Part shown: piece by piece, positions 23,982-33,593 of the stretch | Position numbering within the stretch: the first letter of the stretch is position 1 | Layout of the letters: each line of letters starts with the position of its first letter | NCBI RefSeq assembly: GCF_023746595.1 | Contig: NZ_CP080572.1 | Coordinates: 682,001 to 746,000, forward strand | DNA: 64,000 nucleotides | Direction: 5' to 3' | Source of the DNA: Thermococcus argininiproducens | GTDB taxonomy: Archaea > Methanobacteriota_B > Thermococci > Thermococcales > Thermococcaceae | Program-made: the position numbers and the translations under genes | The notes under the pieces: model-generated | What the model was told of the DNA's origin: nothing | Database searches by the model: none | What the model saw: only the letters and a program-made list of their open reading frames with translations

Positions 23982-25319
23982 TCAGAAGACCCCTCCTAAA
24001 TATGCAAAGTATCCTATGAAGATCAAGGTTAATATGTACATGAGTGGGTGTATTTCTTTTCTACGGCCACTGAAGAGCTTAAGTATGGTGTAGCTTATGA
24101 AGCCCATTCCTATTCCATCTGCAATTGAGTAAGTGTAAGGTATGGTTATGAGTACTAGGAATGCTGGAATAGCTTCACTTGCGTCGTCAAAGTCTACCCC
24201 TCTTATTGCACTTAGCATGTAGTAACCCACTATAACAAGAGCTGGGGCTGTTGCAAATGCAGGGATAGCTTGGGCAAGTGGGGCTATGAATAATCCTACT
24301 GCTAGAAACAAAAGGCCTGTAACGAGGGCTGTCATTCCTGTTCTTCCACCTTCTTCTATACCAGCCGCACTTTCTATGTATGTAGTAACCGTTGAAGTGC
24401 CAAGCAACGCTCCAAAAGTCGTACCTATTGCATCAGTTAAAAGTACCTTTTCAGCATCTGGTACTTTTCCTTCTTTTGTTAGAAATCCTGCTTTGGCACT
24501 CAATCCTGTGACTGTTCCAAGCGTGTCGAAGAAATCTACCATAAAGAAGGCAAATACTACACCAATAGCCCCCACATTGAGAAGTCCCTGGAGATCAAGC
24601 TTTAGGAAGGTGTAGCTTATGTTTGGTGTTGAAAAGATATGGTCTGGCCAGGGTGCAGCACCAGTTATCCATCCAAGTATACTGGTAGTGATGATTGAGA
24701 TCAATAAAGCTCCTTTAATTCTAAGGGCGATAAGGACTCCCGCAAGGAATAGTCCAAAGAAGAATAGTATTATGGGCTTCGTGGCAAGTGCGGATACATT
24801 AAAGCCAGTGAACTTTAAGACACCACTTTCATCAACAAAGGCCGTTAAAAGGCCCACATCGTTGAGACCTATAAATGTCAAGAAAAGACCTATACCTGCT
24901 CCAACGGCATATTTCTGACTCAGGGGGATTGCGTGTATTATGGCGCTTCTTACTTTTGTGACGCTTAGTACTATGAAGAGTATACCTTCAACGAAAACAG
25001 CTGCGAGGGCAACTCTCCAATCATAACCCATTCCAATAACAACGCTGTATGCGAAATAAGCGTTAAGGCCCATTCCTGGGGCTAATGCAAAAGGCTTCTT
25101 TGCATAGAGTCCCATTATTATTGTGGATATTCCTGCTGCTAATGCTGTAACAGCTACAAGTGAGTTAAATGCTTCCTTACCTATTGCATCGCTCAATATA
25201 GCTGGGTTCACAAAGAGTATGTATGCCATAGTCATAAACGTTGTAATACCGGCGAGCACTTCGGTTTTCATATTTGTTCTATACTCAGTGAACTCAAAAT
25301 ACTCTTCGAACCACGACAT
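23982..25319 (-). CDS. NCS2/AzgA-family purine permease
   Basis: 445-residue polytopic carrier with 12-14 helices. AzgA-type features are ITTFMTMAYILFVNPAIL near residue 25, the ALAPGMGLNAYF segment near 80 and FAFFMVDFFDTLGTVTGLSAKAG near 265, the last being the substrate-binding FDTxGT signature. The family imports hypoxanthine, guanine or adenine with protons. ATG 25319 follows GAGGTGA. It diverges from the malic enzyme gene, and both promoters lie in 25320-25453. Confidence 0.92.
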   Translation of the reverse strand: MSWFEEYFEFTEYRTNMKTEVLAGITTFMTMAYILFVNPAILSDAIGKEAFNSLVAVTALAAGISTIIMGLYAKKPFALAPGMGLNAYFAYSVVIGMGYDWRVALAAVFVEGILFIVLSVTKVRSAIIHAIPLSQKYAVGAGIGLFLTFIGLNDVGLLTAFVDESGVLKFTGFNVSALATKPIILFFFGLFLAGVLIALRIKGALLISIITTSILGWITGAAPWPDHIFSTPNISYTFLKLDLQGLLNVGAIGVVFAFFMVDFFDTLGTVTGLSAKAGFLTKEGKVPDAEKVLLTDAIGTTFGALLGTSTVTTYIESAAGIEEGGRTGMTALVTGLLFLAVGLFIAPLAQAIPAFATAPALVIVGYYMLSAIRGVDFDDASEAIPAFLVLITIPYTYSIADGIGMGFISYTILKLFSGRRKEIHPLMYILTLIFIGYFAYLGGVF

Positions 25320-25453
25320 TTCGCTCACCTCAAATTGATACAAAAATGCTAAAATAATAAGGATATTTAAATATTTTTGGACATAAATATGTTAAATTAA
25401 AAGAAGCGTAAATATTTAAAAGATCATACAAGAGAAGGAAGGGGTTGTTGTAA

Positions 25454-26749
25454 ATGATTGATGAAGAATTTAGAAAAAGGCTTGCAGAACATGCTCTTGA
25501 ATATCATAGGAATAATTTTCCAGGAAATGGTAAGATAGAAATTATTCCAAAGGTGAAAGTTGGGGATCCTTATGATCTCAGCTTGGCTTATACCCCAGGG
25601 GTTGCTGAACCGTGCAGATCTATTGTTGCTGGGAGGAGTTATGAGGATTATACTGTAATTCCAAATACTGTAGCTGTTATTTCTGATGGTTCTGCAGTAC
25701 TGGGTCTTGGAGATATTGGTGTCTTGGCCGGAATGCCCGTTCTGGAGGGAAAATGTGTTCTTTTTAAAGTGTTAGCGGGAGTAGATGCTTTTCCAATACT
25801 AATAGACACTAAAGAAGTCGATGAGATTGTAAATACTGTAAAGCTGATTTCAAGGGGATTTGGAGGTATAAATCTTGAGGATATTTCTGCCCCGAGATGT
25901 TTTGAAATTGAAGAGAGATTAAAGAAGGAGCTGGACATCCCAGTTTTTCACGATGATCAGCATGGAACAGCGGTTGTTACTTTAGCGGGACTTATAAATG
26001 CATTAAAAATTGTTGGGAAAAACTTTGAAGAGATAAAAGTAGCCATAAAAGGAGCTGGTGCAGCGGGGATTGCAATAGCCAAAATTCTTCACCATAAAGG
26101 GGTTAAGGAAATAGTGATGGTAGACAGGAAGGGAGTAATCTATGAGGGCAGAGAAGGCTTAAATCCATACAAAAGAGAAGTGGCCAAATTTAACATATAC
26201 GGCGTAGAAGGGAATTTGATCGATGCCATTGAAGGAGCAGACGTTTTCATAGGAGTCAGTGTAGGAGAGAGTGTAAATGAAGAAATAATCCAAAAAATGA
26301 GCGATGATGCTATAGTTTTTGCAATGGCAAATCCCATTCCGGAGATCATGCCTGAAAAGGCCAAAAAAGCAGGTGCTAAGATAGTTGCTACTGGCAGAAG
26401 TGATTATCCTAACCAAATAAATAATGTTCTGGGATTTCCGGGGATATTCAGAGGAGCGTTGGACGTGAGAGCAAAGGAGATAACGTTGAATATGAACATA
26501 GCAGCGGCAGAGGCAATAGCTAACGTTGTTTCAGATGAGGAACTTTCTGAGGAGTATATAATTCCTACTCCCCTGCACCCGGAAGTTTATCCAATGGAAG
26601 CAAGAGCAGTTGCAGAACAAGCTATGAAAGATGGAGTGGCTAGAAGGAAAATAAGTGGAGAATGGGTAGAAGAGTACACAAGAAAGCTGAGAGCCTTTTA
26701 TCAACACTACATTGCCCCAATAAACAGAAAAAGAAAGAAATTTGGTTAA
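25454..26749 (+). CDS. NAD(P)-dependent malic enzyme
   Basis: 431 residues, the short form of malic enzyme, converting malate to pyruvate and CO2. The metal and substrate site LEDISAPRCFEIE begins at 141, FHDDQHGTA is at 165-173, and the Rossmann loop GAGAAG is at 200-205. The later NPIPEI and DYPNQINNVLGFPGIFRGALD segments are typical. There is no C-terminal phosphotransacetylase domain. With PEP carboxykinase at 49705 it links C4 and C3 pools. ATG follows GGAAGGGG. Confidence 0.95.
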   Translation: MIDEEFRKRLAEHALEYHRNNFPGNGKIEIIPKVKVGDPYDLSLAYTPGVAEPCRSIVAGRSYEDYTVIPNTVAVISDGSAVLGLGDIGVLAGMPVLEGKCVLFKVLAGVDAFPILIDTKEVDEIVNTVKLISRGFGGINLEDISAPRCFEIEERLKKELDIPVFHDDQHGTAVVTLAGLINALKIVGKNFEEIKVAIKGAGAAGIAIAKILHHKGVKEIVMVDRKGVIYEGREGLNPYKREVAKFNIYGVEGNLIDAIEGADVFIGVSVGESVNEEIIQKMSDDAIVFAMANPIPEIMPEKAKKAGAKIVATGRSDYPNQINNVLGFPGIFRGALDVRAKEITLNMNIAAAEAIANVVSDEELSEEYIIPTPLHPEVYPMEARAVAEQAMKDGVARRKISGEWVEEYTRKLRAFYQHYIAPINRKRKKFG

Positions 26750-27540
26750 ACCTCTTTCAGTATTTCCTTTGGGGCGTTGGCAAATTCCACGAGATATTCT
26801 GCTTCTACTATGTGAAGCTTGCCTGGGACTATTAATACGTGAGGTTGGTTCCCAAAATCTTCTTTTATCATCTCTTTTACGTATCCTGCTTTAAGTGTGG
26901 GGGTTAGTGATCCTGCTCTAGCGAGTACGATTGCTAATGTGTTCTCAGTGAAGACATTCCCTTTCTTCATTTCTTCTATCTGTAGAAGGATGCGCATAGC
27001 TTCATTTGCGGTCATGTACCTTCCTTGTTCTGCTTTTATGTCGAGAAAGAGGAGAGTATGGAGCCCACGTTCTTTGTTTTCTTTTAGTACATCATAATGG
27101 CTTGTTGGAAACCAATTTTTTTCTGGATAGGCAACAGTAGCGCTTTTTCCAAATTTATAGATATGAAGTCCTGTTATCGATATGGCTGAGTATATTGATG
27201 GGGCGTGAATAATGTAACTTTCTATTCCCATCTGTTTTGCTCTTATCCTTAGATCTGCGTGTGTAGTAGCTACCATTGGATCTCCGGCGGTTAAAAAAGC
27301 AACGTTCTTTTCTTTGGCCTCCTTGAGAACTATCTTTTCAAAGTTTAGTTCAACATCCTCTCGATTTAGAACTCTAATAGGTTTTCCTATCTGTTGCTCT
27401 ATTTTTTCTATGGTGGTTCCTGCTAAAAGGGAGGTGTAAAACTCTGCGAATAATAATTCACACTTCTTTGCTATCTCTAGACCTTTAAGAGTGATATCCT
27501 TTTCATCATAAAGTCCGAGACCTATGAAATAAATTGCCAT
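26746..27540 (-). CDS. dphB: Diphthine synthase
   Basis: 264-residue SAM methyltransferase of the tetrapyrrole methylase fold that methylates the modified histidine of elongation factor 2 in diphthamide synthesis. The start YFIGLGLYDEKDITLKGLEIAKKC, the AEFYTSLL segment and the TAGDPMVATTHADLR loop are diagnostic. ATG 27540 follows GGGTGAATAG. Its 3' end overlaps that of the convergent malic enzyme by 4 nt. Confidence 0.95.
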   Translation of the reverse strand: MAIYFIGLGLYDEKDITLKGLEIAKKCELLFAEFYTSLLAGTTIEKIEQQIGKPIRVLNREDVELNFEKIVLKEAKEKNVAFLTAGDPMVATTHADLRIRAKQMGIESYIIHAPSIYSAISITGLHIYKFGKSATVAYPEKNWFPTSHYDVLKENKERGLHTLLFLDIKAEQGRYMTANEAMRILLQIEEMKKGNVFTENTLAIVLARAGSLTPTLKAGYVKEMIKEDFGNQPHVLIVPGKLHIVEAEYLVEFANAPKEILKEV

Positions 27541-27659
27541 TCTATTCACCCATCTTCTTAAGGGAGCACAGGCTAAAAATGTATTCCAAAAACTTTAAAA
27601 TGGGTACATCTGAACTTCTTCCAACGGTTTTGTTAAAAATTTAATCGGAGGGAGTGAAG

Positions 27660-28712
27660 ATGATGGATATTGTGGAGAGAGTTAAAGAGAAAACCCCCAT
27701 TCCGGTTTATGAGAGAAAAATCGAGAATGTATTAAGTGCTATTTTAGCGAGTAATAATCCATGGAGGATCGTTGATCTAAGTGAGGAACCACTTCCACTT
27801 GTAGTTGCAGTTGTTGAAGCACTCCACGAGTTAAACTACGTTGAATTCAGAGAGGGCATAATTCTTACTCAAAAGGGGAAGGAGCTCGTGGAGAAGTATG
27901 GGATTGGAAAAAGAGAGGATTATACCTGTAAACATTGTGAAGGAAAGACGGTTGAACTCGATGCATTTAGCGAGCTTCTTGAGCAATTTAAAGAGATTGT
28001 AAAAGAGAGGCCTGAACCGAAACATGAGTTTGATCAAGCTTATGTAACTCCTGAAACAACAGTCTCAAGAATTGCTTTAATGCATACTAGAGGGGACTTG
28101 GAGAATAAAGAGGTCTTTGTTTTGGGGGATGATGATCTCACAAGCATTGCTTTAATGCTTTCAGGCCTTCCAAAGAGAATTGCGGTTCTTGATATTGATG
28201 AACGCCTTACAAACTTTATTGAAAAAACAGCAGAGGAGCTAGGATATGATAATGTAGAAATATTCACTTTCGATCTTAGAAAACCCCTACCAGAGTATGC
28301 CTTGAGAAAGTTTGATACTTTCATCACAGATCCCCCCGAAACAGTAGATGCAGTTAGAGCATTTGTAGGAAGGGGAATAGCTACACTGAAAGGCCCTGGA
28401 TGTGCAGGGTATTTTGGTATAACAAGAAGAGAAAGCTCTACTGATAAATGGCACCAGATAGAAAAGCTTCTCATAACCGAGTTCAACGTTGTTATCACAG
28501 ATATAATAAGGAACTTTAATGAATATGTCAACTGGGGTTATGTGGAAGAGACTAGAGCATGGAAACTCTTGCCAATAAAAGTTATGCCAGAGTATAACTG
28601 GTATAAGAGCTACATGTTTAGAATACAAACTATTGAAGGTTCAAAAGGTTACGAAGATGAGATTACTGCTGGGCAAGAACTCTACGACGATGACGAGAGT
28701 TCTACAACTTGA
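27660..28712 (+). CDS. bpsA: N4-bis(aminopropyl)spermidine synthase (branched-chain polyamine synthase)
   Basis: 350-residue aminopropyltransferase that adds two aminopropyl groups to spermidine, giving branched polyamines that protect nucleic acids at high temperature. The N-terminal winged-helix domain (to about residue 85) is followed by a short CKHC zinc-like pair (90-93), then the Rossmann domain with GDDDLTS (156-162), VLDIDERL and FDTFITDPPET, the last two being hallmarks of the family. The acidic tail is DDDESSTT. ATG 27660 follows GGAGG at a good distance; ATG 27663 is also possible. Confidence 0.95.
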   Translation: MMDIVERVKEKTPIPVYERKIENVLSAILASNNPWRIVDLSEEPLPLVVAVVEALHELNYVEFREGIILTQKGKELVEKYGIGKREDYTCKHCEGKTVELDAFSELLEQFKEIVKERPEPKHEFDQAYVTPETTVSRIALMHTRGDLENKEVFVLGDDDLTSIALMLSGLPKRIAVLDIDERLTNFIEKTAEELGYDNVEIFTFDLRKPLPEYALRKFDTFITDPPETVDAVRAFVGRGIATLKGPGCAGYFGITRRESSTDKWHQIEKLLITEFNVVITDIIRNFNEYVNWGYVEETRAWKLLPIKVMPEYNWYKSYMFRIQTIEGSKGYEDEITAGQELYDDDESSTT

Positions 28713-28783
28713 ATTTTTCTTTCCACATTTTTGTTCCATAAGGTTTAAATTTGTTGTTTGAAAGTTTTCTTCAGGTGAAAAAA

Positions 28784-29119
28784 ATGAACGAAGAACAAGC
28801 TGTTAATAGGGAAGTTAAACTCACGAAGGAGCTTATCCTAGAAAAGCTCAAAGAAGTTATTGATCCAGAACTGGGGATAGACATTGTCAACTTAGGCCTC
28901 ATTTATGAAATTGATCTGCGCCCCGATAATACTGTGTATGTTAAAATGACTATGACGACTCCAGGGTGCCCATTAACCATGTGGCTCCTTCAAGCAGTGG
29001 AACAAAAGGTTCTTGAGATTCCAGGGGTTAAAGATGCTGAAATAGAGTTAACTTTTGATCCGCCTTGGACCCCAGATAGAATAAGTGATGAAGTTAGGAA
29101 GCGCTTTGGGATGATTTGA
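28784..29119 (+). CDS. MIP18/DUF59 iron-sulfur assembly protein (SufT-like)
   Basis: 111 residues. DPELGIDIVNLGLIYEI (27-43) and TTPGCPLTMW (58-67) with C62 are the DUF59 signature; this cysteine is important in the eukaryotic and bacterial family members that help mature Fe-S proteins. ATG 28784 follows GGTGA. A TATA-like AGGTTTAAATTTG lies at 28741-28753. The next gene encodes ferredoxin, a fitting neighbour. Confidence 0.9.
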   Translation: MNEEQAVNREVKLTKELILEKLKEVIDPELGIDIVNLGLIYEIDLRPDNTVYVKMTMTTPGCPLTMWLLQAVEQKVLEIPGVKDAEIELTFDPPWTPDRISDEVRKRFGMI

Positions 29120-29246
29120 GTTTATTATTCTCTAACATTTTTTAAATGGGTATTGCATTTTTGTTGAGCTTGGAAATACCCTCCCACACCTTTGGTGGGG
29201 AAAACGTTTTTAAGCTTCTATCTCCTTCTATTTTTGAAGCTCTTAG

Positions 29247-29438
<192 letters not shown>

Positions 29439-29478
29439 ATTTCTTTCCTTTTTTCATTAAATATTGAAAAAGAGTAAA

Positions 29479-30651
29479 CTATTCTAATGTGAGTCCAAAT
29501 TTTTTAGCTTGTTCTAGTACGTATTTCCTTATTTCTCTTGCCTTTGGTAGATCTGCTACTATTTCTCCATCTTTTATTAGTGGCTTTAGGAGGGGTTCAA
29601 CTTCTGCTCCACATAAGGGGCATTTTTTGAGTTGTCTATCTGCTGGAACTCTATGATAATGTCCCTTTTCACAGCGGTAGACTTGTTTCCTTCCACTGAG
29701 TTTCCCTCTTTTTGTATGAGCTTTTCCTTCAACTTCTACTATGTCGAGAGAGAAGTCTATTGGCTTTGCACTTGCTATACTTCCACCCACACCAAAAGCA
29801 TCTGCAACCTCTACGAGCTCTTTAAGGCTCTCTTCGTCAAGTCCCCCACTTAAAAAGATTTTTACATGTTCGTAACCTCTTAAATCCAGCTCCCATCTTA
29901 CTTCTTCAATTATTCGTTTGAAATTCCCTCTTCTAGAGCTTGGTGTATCTAGTCTAATTGCTGTTAGTTTCTTTCCTAGGGCCTCAGCAGCCATTAATGC
30001 CTCTAGCTTCTCGTCATAGAGCGTGTCTACAAGAGCGACTCTTGGTACTTCCTCAGGCATTACCTCATCAAAGTATTTCCATGCTTTGACTTGGTCTCCA
30101 ATAGTTAATATTAGAGCGTGAGGCATCGTTCCAACAGGCTTTTCTCCTATCATTTTCGCTCCAAGAACACCACTGACACCATCACATCCCCCTATAAATG
30201 CTGAGCGATCTATCATTGGTGCTATAGCTGGATGCATATGTCTTATTCCAAATGAATATACTGGTTTAAATTTGGCTGCAATCTTTGTTCTCAGTGCTGC
30301 AGTTGCGATTCCACTTGCTTGACTTAACATTCCGAGTAAAGCAGTCTCAAAAATTCCAAATTCTTTGTAGTATCCTTCGATTTGCATTACTGGTTCGTAT
30401 GGGTGGAAGATTGTGCCTTCTGGCATAGAATAAACGTTCACTGGGTGACCTTCCAGAAGTTTTGCCACTTCCTCAACTCCTGCTAAAACTCCCCATTTCC
30501 AATTTTTTGGGAGTGATGTGGTGCTTATGTCTGCAAAAACTTTTTTATGAATATTCTTTTCCTCGAGAACTTTTTTTGTTCTGATAAAATAGACATCAGT
30601 AGTTTCACCGCTTTTTATCTCATCTTCATGAGCGATGTAAAAGTCTCTCAT
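29479..30651 (-). CDS. pncB: Nicotinate phosphoribosyltransferase
   Basis: 390 residues, making nicotinate mononucleotide from nicotinate and PRPP. The IPTase-like barrel includes FGIRHMHPAIAPMIDRSAFIGG, IRLDTPSSRRGN and the FLSGGLDEESLKEL turn with GVGGSIASAKPIDFSLDIVEVEGKAHTKRGKLSGRKQVYR. The C-terminal part has a small zinc finger (C..H, CPLC near residue 345). The archaeal form is shorter than the bacterial one. ATG 30651 follows GGGGGG. Confidence 0.93.
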   Translation of the reverse strand: MRDFYIAHEDEIKSGETTDVYFIRTKKVLEEKNIHKKVFADISTTSLPKNWKWGVLAGVEEVAKLLEGHPVNVYSMPEGTIFHPYEPVMQIEGYYKEFGIFETALLGMLSQASGIATAALRTKIAAKFKPVYSFGIRHMHPAIAPMIDRSAFIGGCDGVSGVLGAKMIGEKPVGTMPHALILTIGDQVKAWKYFDEVMPEEVPRVALVDTLYDEKLEALMAAEALGKKLTAIRLDTPSSRRGNFKRIIEEVRWELDLRGYEHVKIFLSGGLDEESLKELVEVADAFGVGGSIASAKPIDFSLDIVEVEGKAHTKRGKLSGRKQVYRCEKGHYHRVPADRQLKKCPLCGAEVEPLLKPLIKDGEIVADLPKAREIRKYVLEQAKKFGLTLE

Positions 30652-30705
30652 TTTCTACCCCCCGTTATATCTTTGGTAGTGCAACTTTTAGCTTTTTGGT
30701 AGGCC

Positions 30706-31053
30706 TTAAAACTCGAATTCAACCCCATTTTCGTCTCCTTCCCACAAAACAATTTTGTAAAGTCTGATATTCTCCGGCAAGTTTGTTTTAATCTGTTCAG
30801 CAATCCATAGGGCTATGTTTTCCGTGGTTGGATTTTTAAATATTCTGTTGAGATTTTTATGTTTCAATGGTGTTATTGTCATTTCTATTATCTTTCTTAG
30901 TTCCAGAAAGTCCATTATATAGCCTTCTTTAACTTCCCCTTCGATTAGAACTTCTCCTTTGAACGTATGGCCATGTATTTCTTCTGGTTCGCCATTAATT
31001 ACTACAGCATGTGCGGCATCAAAACTAAACTTTTCTCTGAGCCTTGCCTTCAT
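30706..31053 (-). CDS. 6-pyruvoyltetrahydropterin synthase family (QueD-like) without catalytic cysteine
   Basis: 115-residue T-fold protein. Zinc ligands H15, H27 and H29 are in place (FDAAH, EEIHGHTF), and the ENIALWIAEQI and YKIVLWEGDENGVEFEF blocks match the family. The cysteine used by true PTPS and QueD is absent; Glu residues (EPEE, 22-25) occupy that loop, as in forms proposed to make 6-hydroxymethyl-7,8-dihydropterin for folate-like cofactors. ATG 31053 follows GGTGA. Confidence 0.85.
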   Translation of the reverse strand: MKARLREKFSFDAAHAVVINGEPEEIHGHTFKGEVLIEGEVKEGYIMDFLELRKIIEMTITPLKHKNLNRIFKNPTTENIALWIAEQIKTNLPENIRLYKIVLWEGDENGVEFEF

Positions 31054-31351
31054 ACTTTCACCAGAGGAATTTTGATTCAAAAGTTAAAATACTTTGGTAA
31101 TATTAATTCAGATATTCCTTTCACTTTTTTCTTCTGAAAGCCTCTCCCTTCAAGGTGGAGATGAAATCAGTCTCAATGATAAGGCTTTTGAAAGGAAATG
31201 TATAAGAATTCAAGCGTTAAAACTCTCTTGGAATAGAGAACAGATATATATTACTAGGCATATTTTTATGAGATGAAAATAACCCACCGTAATATTTAAA
31301 ATTGGCGAGAACTTATAAAGGGCAGCGAGTTAGTCTTTGGGGGTGATAGGG
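31054..31351. other. Intergenic region with TATA boxes and a possible folded RNA
   Basis: Contains the metG TATA box (GTAATATTTAAAATTGG, about 31291-31307). AAAGCCT (31138-31144) and AGGCTTT (31183-31189) close a loop that includes the hairpin CTCCCTTCAAGGTGGAG (31145-31161). A TATA-like AGTTAAAATAC at 31082-31092 could start a plus-strand transcript there. A 60-codon open frame across the region has no ribosome site and looks spurious. Confidence 0.35.
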
Positions 31352-33535
31352 ATGAGGTTCACAGTGACATCTGCTTTGCCTTATGCTAATGGCCCTATTC
31401 ATGCGGGGCATTTGGCTGGAGCCTACCTGCCAGCGGATATATTCGTACGTTACTTGAGGTTAAAAGGAGAGGACGTTGTATTTATATGTGGAACAGATGA
31501 GCATGGTACACCAATAACTTTCAGAGCCCTTAAAGAAGGAAAGAGCCCAAGGGAAATAGTTGATTATTATCATGAGCACATCAAGACAACTTTTGAGAGG
31601 GCTAAAATTAGTTTTGATTACTTTGGTAGAACTGAGCTCCCGGTTCATTATCGTATAAGTCAAGAGTTCTTCCTTAAAGCTCTTGAAAATGGTTACTTAG
31701 TTAAGAAAGTTGAAAAACAAGCTTATTGTGAGCACGATAAAATGTTCTTGCCTGACAGGTATGTTATTGGAACATGTCCTTACTGTGGTGCAGAAGAGCA
31801 AAGAGGAGATCAATGTGAAGTCTGTGGACATCCACTAACTCCAGAGAAACTTATAAATCCGAAATGTAATATCTGCGGAAACTCAATTACCTTTAGGGAC
31901 TCAGCTCATTACTATATAAGAATGCAAGACTTTCAAGAAAAACTTAAGAATTGGGTTCTCAGGCAAGAACACTGGAAATCAAATGTTAGGAACACTGTGT
32001 TAGGGTGGATTAATGAAGGTTTGGAAGAGAGAGCAATAACCAGGGATCTAAGTTGGGGGATTCCGGTTCCGTTAGAAGATGAAGATGTTAAAGGAAAAGT
32101 TCTCTATGTATGGTTTGAAGCCCCAATTGGGTATGTATCAATAACAATAGAGCACTTCAAAAAGCTTGGAAAAGAGAATGAGTGGAAAAAATATTGGTTC
32201 AACATTGATGGTGAAACAAGAGTAATTCATTTCATTGGAAAAGACAATGTCCCGTTCCACGCCATATTCTGGCCAGCATTCCTAATGGCTTATGGAACGT
32301 ATGAGGATAATAATGCTAAGTTTGAATGGAATCTTCCATATGATATACCAGCAAACGAATACCTGAATCTTGAGGGAAGAAAGTTCTCAACAAGCAGAAA
32401 TTGGGCGATATGGGTCCATGAGTTCCTCGATGCATTTCCTGCAGATTATTTGAGGTACTACCTAACGGCTATAATGCCTGAAACAAGGGACAGTGACTTT
32501 AGCTTTGAGGACTTCAAAAAGAAAATAAACGAGGAACTTGTGAACAATCTTGGAAACTTTGTACACCGAGCACTGACCTTTGTGAACAGGTATTTTGATG
32601 GAAAGGTTCCAGAAACTGGAGAACTTGATGATCTTGATAGAAAAGCACTTAAAGAAATTGAAAAAACCTTGGAGGAAGTAGGTAGGCTTATTTCGAGATA
32701 TCAGTTTAAGGAAGCTCTCAAGAGAGTAATGGCCCTAGCAATATTTGGAAACCAGTACTTTGACTATCAGAGGCCATGGAAGACTGCTAAGACTGATAAA
32801 GTTAGAACAGGAACTACAATAAATATTTCTCTCCAGTTAGTTAAGGCCCTTGGGATCCTCCTTGAGCCATTCCTTCCAGATGCAAGCGAAAAAATATGGC
32901 ATCTGCTTAACATTGAGGAAGTGAAAAGATGGGAATTCGTCCCACTAGAAGCAGGCCACAAAGTTAGAAAGGCTGAGATTCTCTTTAGAAAGGTCAGCGA
33001 TGAAGACATTATAGCATATGTCGTTAACTACATAGGCAAAGGGAATCCAGAAAGCGCAAGAATTCTCTTAGATAAGTACTACAAAATGGAGGATGTTATT
33101 AAGATAGCTAAAGAGAGACTTGGGGATGAAAGTGAGATAATTCTTAGGAGGATTTATGGGGAGAAAATGAAAATCACACCTAAAAGAGAAAAAAAGGAGG
33201 GTAGTAAGGTGAGCTATGTGAAATTTGAGGAATTTGCAAAACTTGACATAAGAGTTGGAAAGATAATTGGTATTGAAGACCATCCAAATGCAGACAAGCT
33301 TTACTTGATTAAGGTGGATCTTGGAGATGAAGTCAGACAACTCGTAGCAGGACTGAAGAAATATTATAAAAAGGAAGAGTTGCTCAACAGATATGTAGCT
33401 GTAATAACAAACCTTGAGCCTAAGAAACTCAGAGGAATCGAGAGTCAGGGAATGATCCTAGCTGCAGATGATGGCAAAAACGTTGCTCTGCTAACTCCAG
33501 AAAAAGAAGTTAAACTTGGAGCAAAGGTGAGGTGA
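31352..33535 (+). CDS. metG: Methionyl-tRNA synthetase
   Basis: 727-residue class I synthetase. HAGH is at 17-20 and KFSTSRN, the KMSKS equivalent, at 344-350. Two zinc knuckles lie in the connective peptide (C142, C145, C155, C158 and C172, C175 with partner residues). The C-terminal 110 residues (from VSYVKFEEFAKLDIRVGKI) are a Trbp111-type OB-fold tRNA-binding domain, fused here as in Pyrococcus. ATG 31352 follows GGGGGTGA. Confidence 0.97.
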   Translation: MRFTVTSALPYANGPIHAGHLAGAYLPADIFVRYLRLKGEDVVFICGTDEHGTPITFRALKEGKSPREIVDYYHEHIKTTFERAKISFDYFGRTELPVHYRISQEFFLKALENGYLVKKVEKQAYCEHDKMFLPDRYVIGTCPYCGAEEQRGDQCEVCGHPLTPEKLINPKCNICGNSITFRDSAHYYIRMQDFQEKLKNWVLRQEHWKSNVRNTVLGWINEGLEERAITRDLSWGIPVPLEDEDVKGKVLYVWFEAPIGYVSITIEHFKKLGKENEWKKYWFNIDGETRVIHFIGKDNVPFHAIFWPAFLMAYGTYEDNNAKFEWNLPYDIPANEYLNLEGRKFSTSRNWAIWVHEFLDAFPADYLRYYLTAIMPETRDSDFSFEDFKKKINEELVNNLGNFVHRALTFVNRYFDGKVPETGELDDLDRKALKEIEKTLEEVGRLISRYQFKEALKRVMALAIFGNQYFDYQRPWKTAKTDKVRTGTTINISLQLVKALGILLEPFLPDASEKIWHLLNIEEVKRWEFVPLEAGHKVRKAEILFRKVSDEDIIAYVVNYIGKGNPESARILLDKYYKMEDVIKIAKERLGDESEIILRRIYGEKMKITPKREKKEGSKVSYVKFEEFAKLDIRVGKIIGIEDHPNADKLYLIKVDLGDEVRQLVAGLKKYYKKEELLNRYVAVITNLEPKKLRGIESQGMILAADDGKNVALLTPEKEVKLGAKVR

Positions 33536-33593
33536 GTCTTCTTTCCATTTTATGCTTGTTGGATAAATTGGGAAAGAATGGGGGTGAGTAAAC

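Noticed and set aside
31094-31276. 60-codon open frame upstream of metG
   Set aside because: No ribosome site; AT-rich low-complexity product; covers hairpins and promoter DNA.
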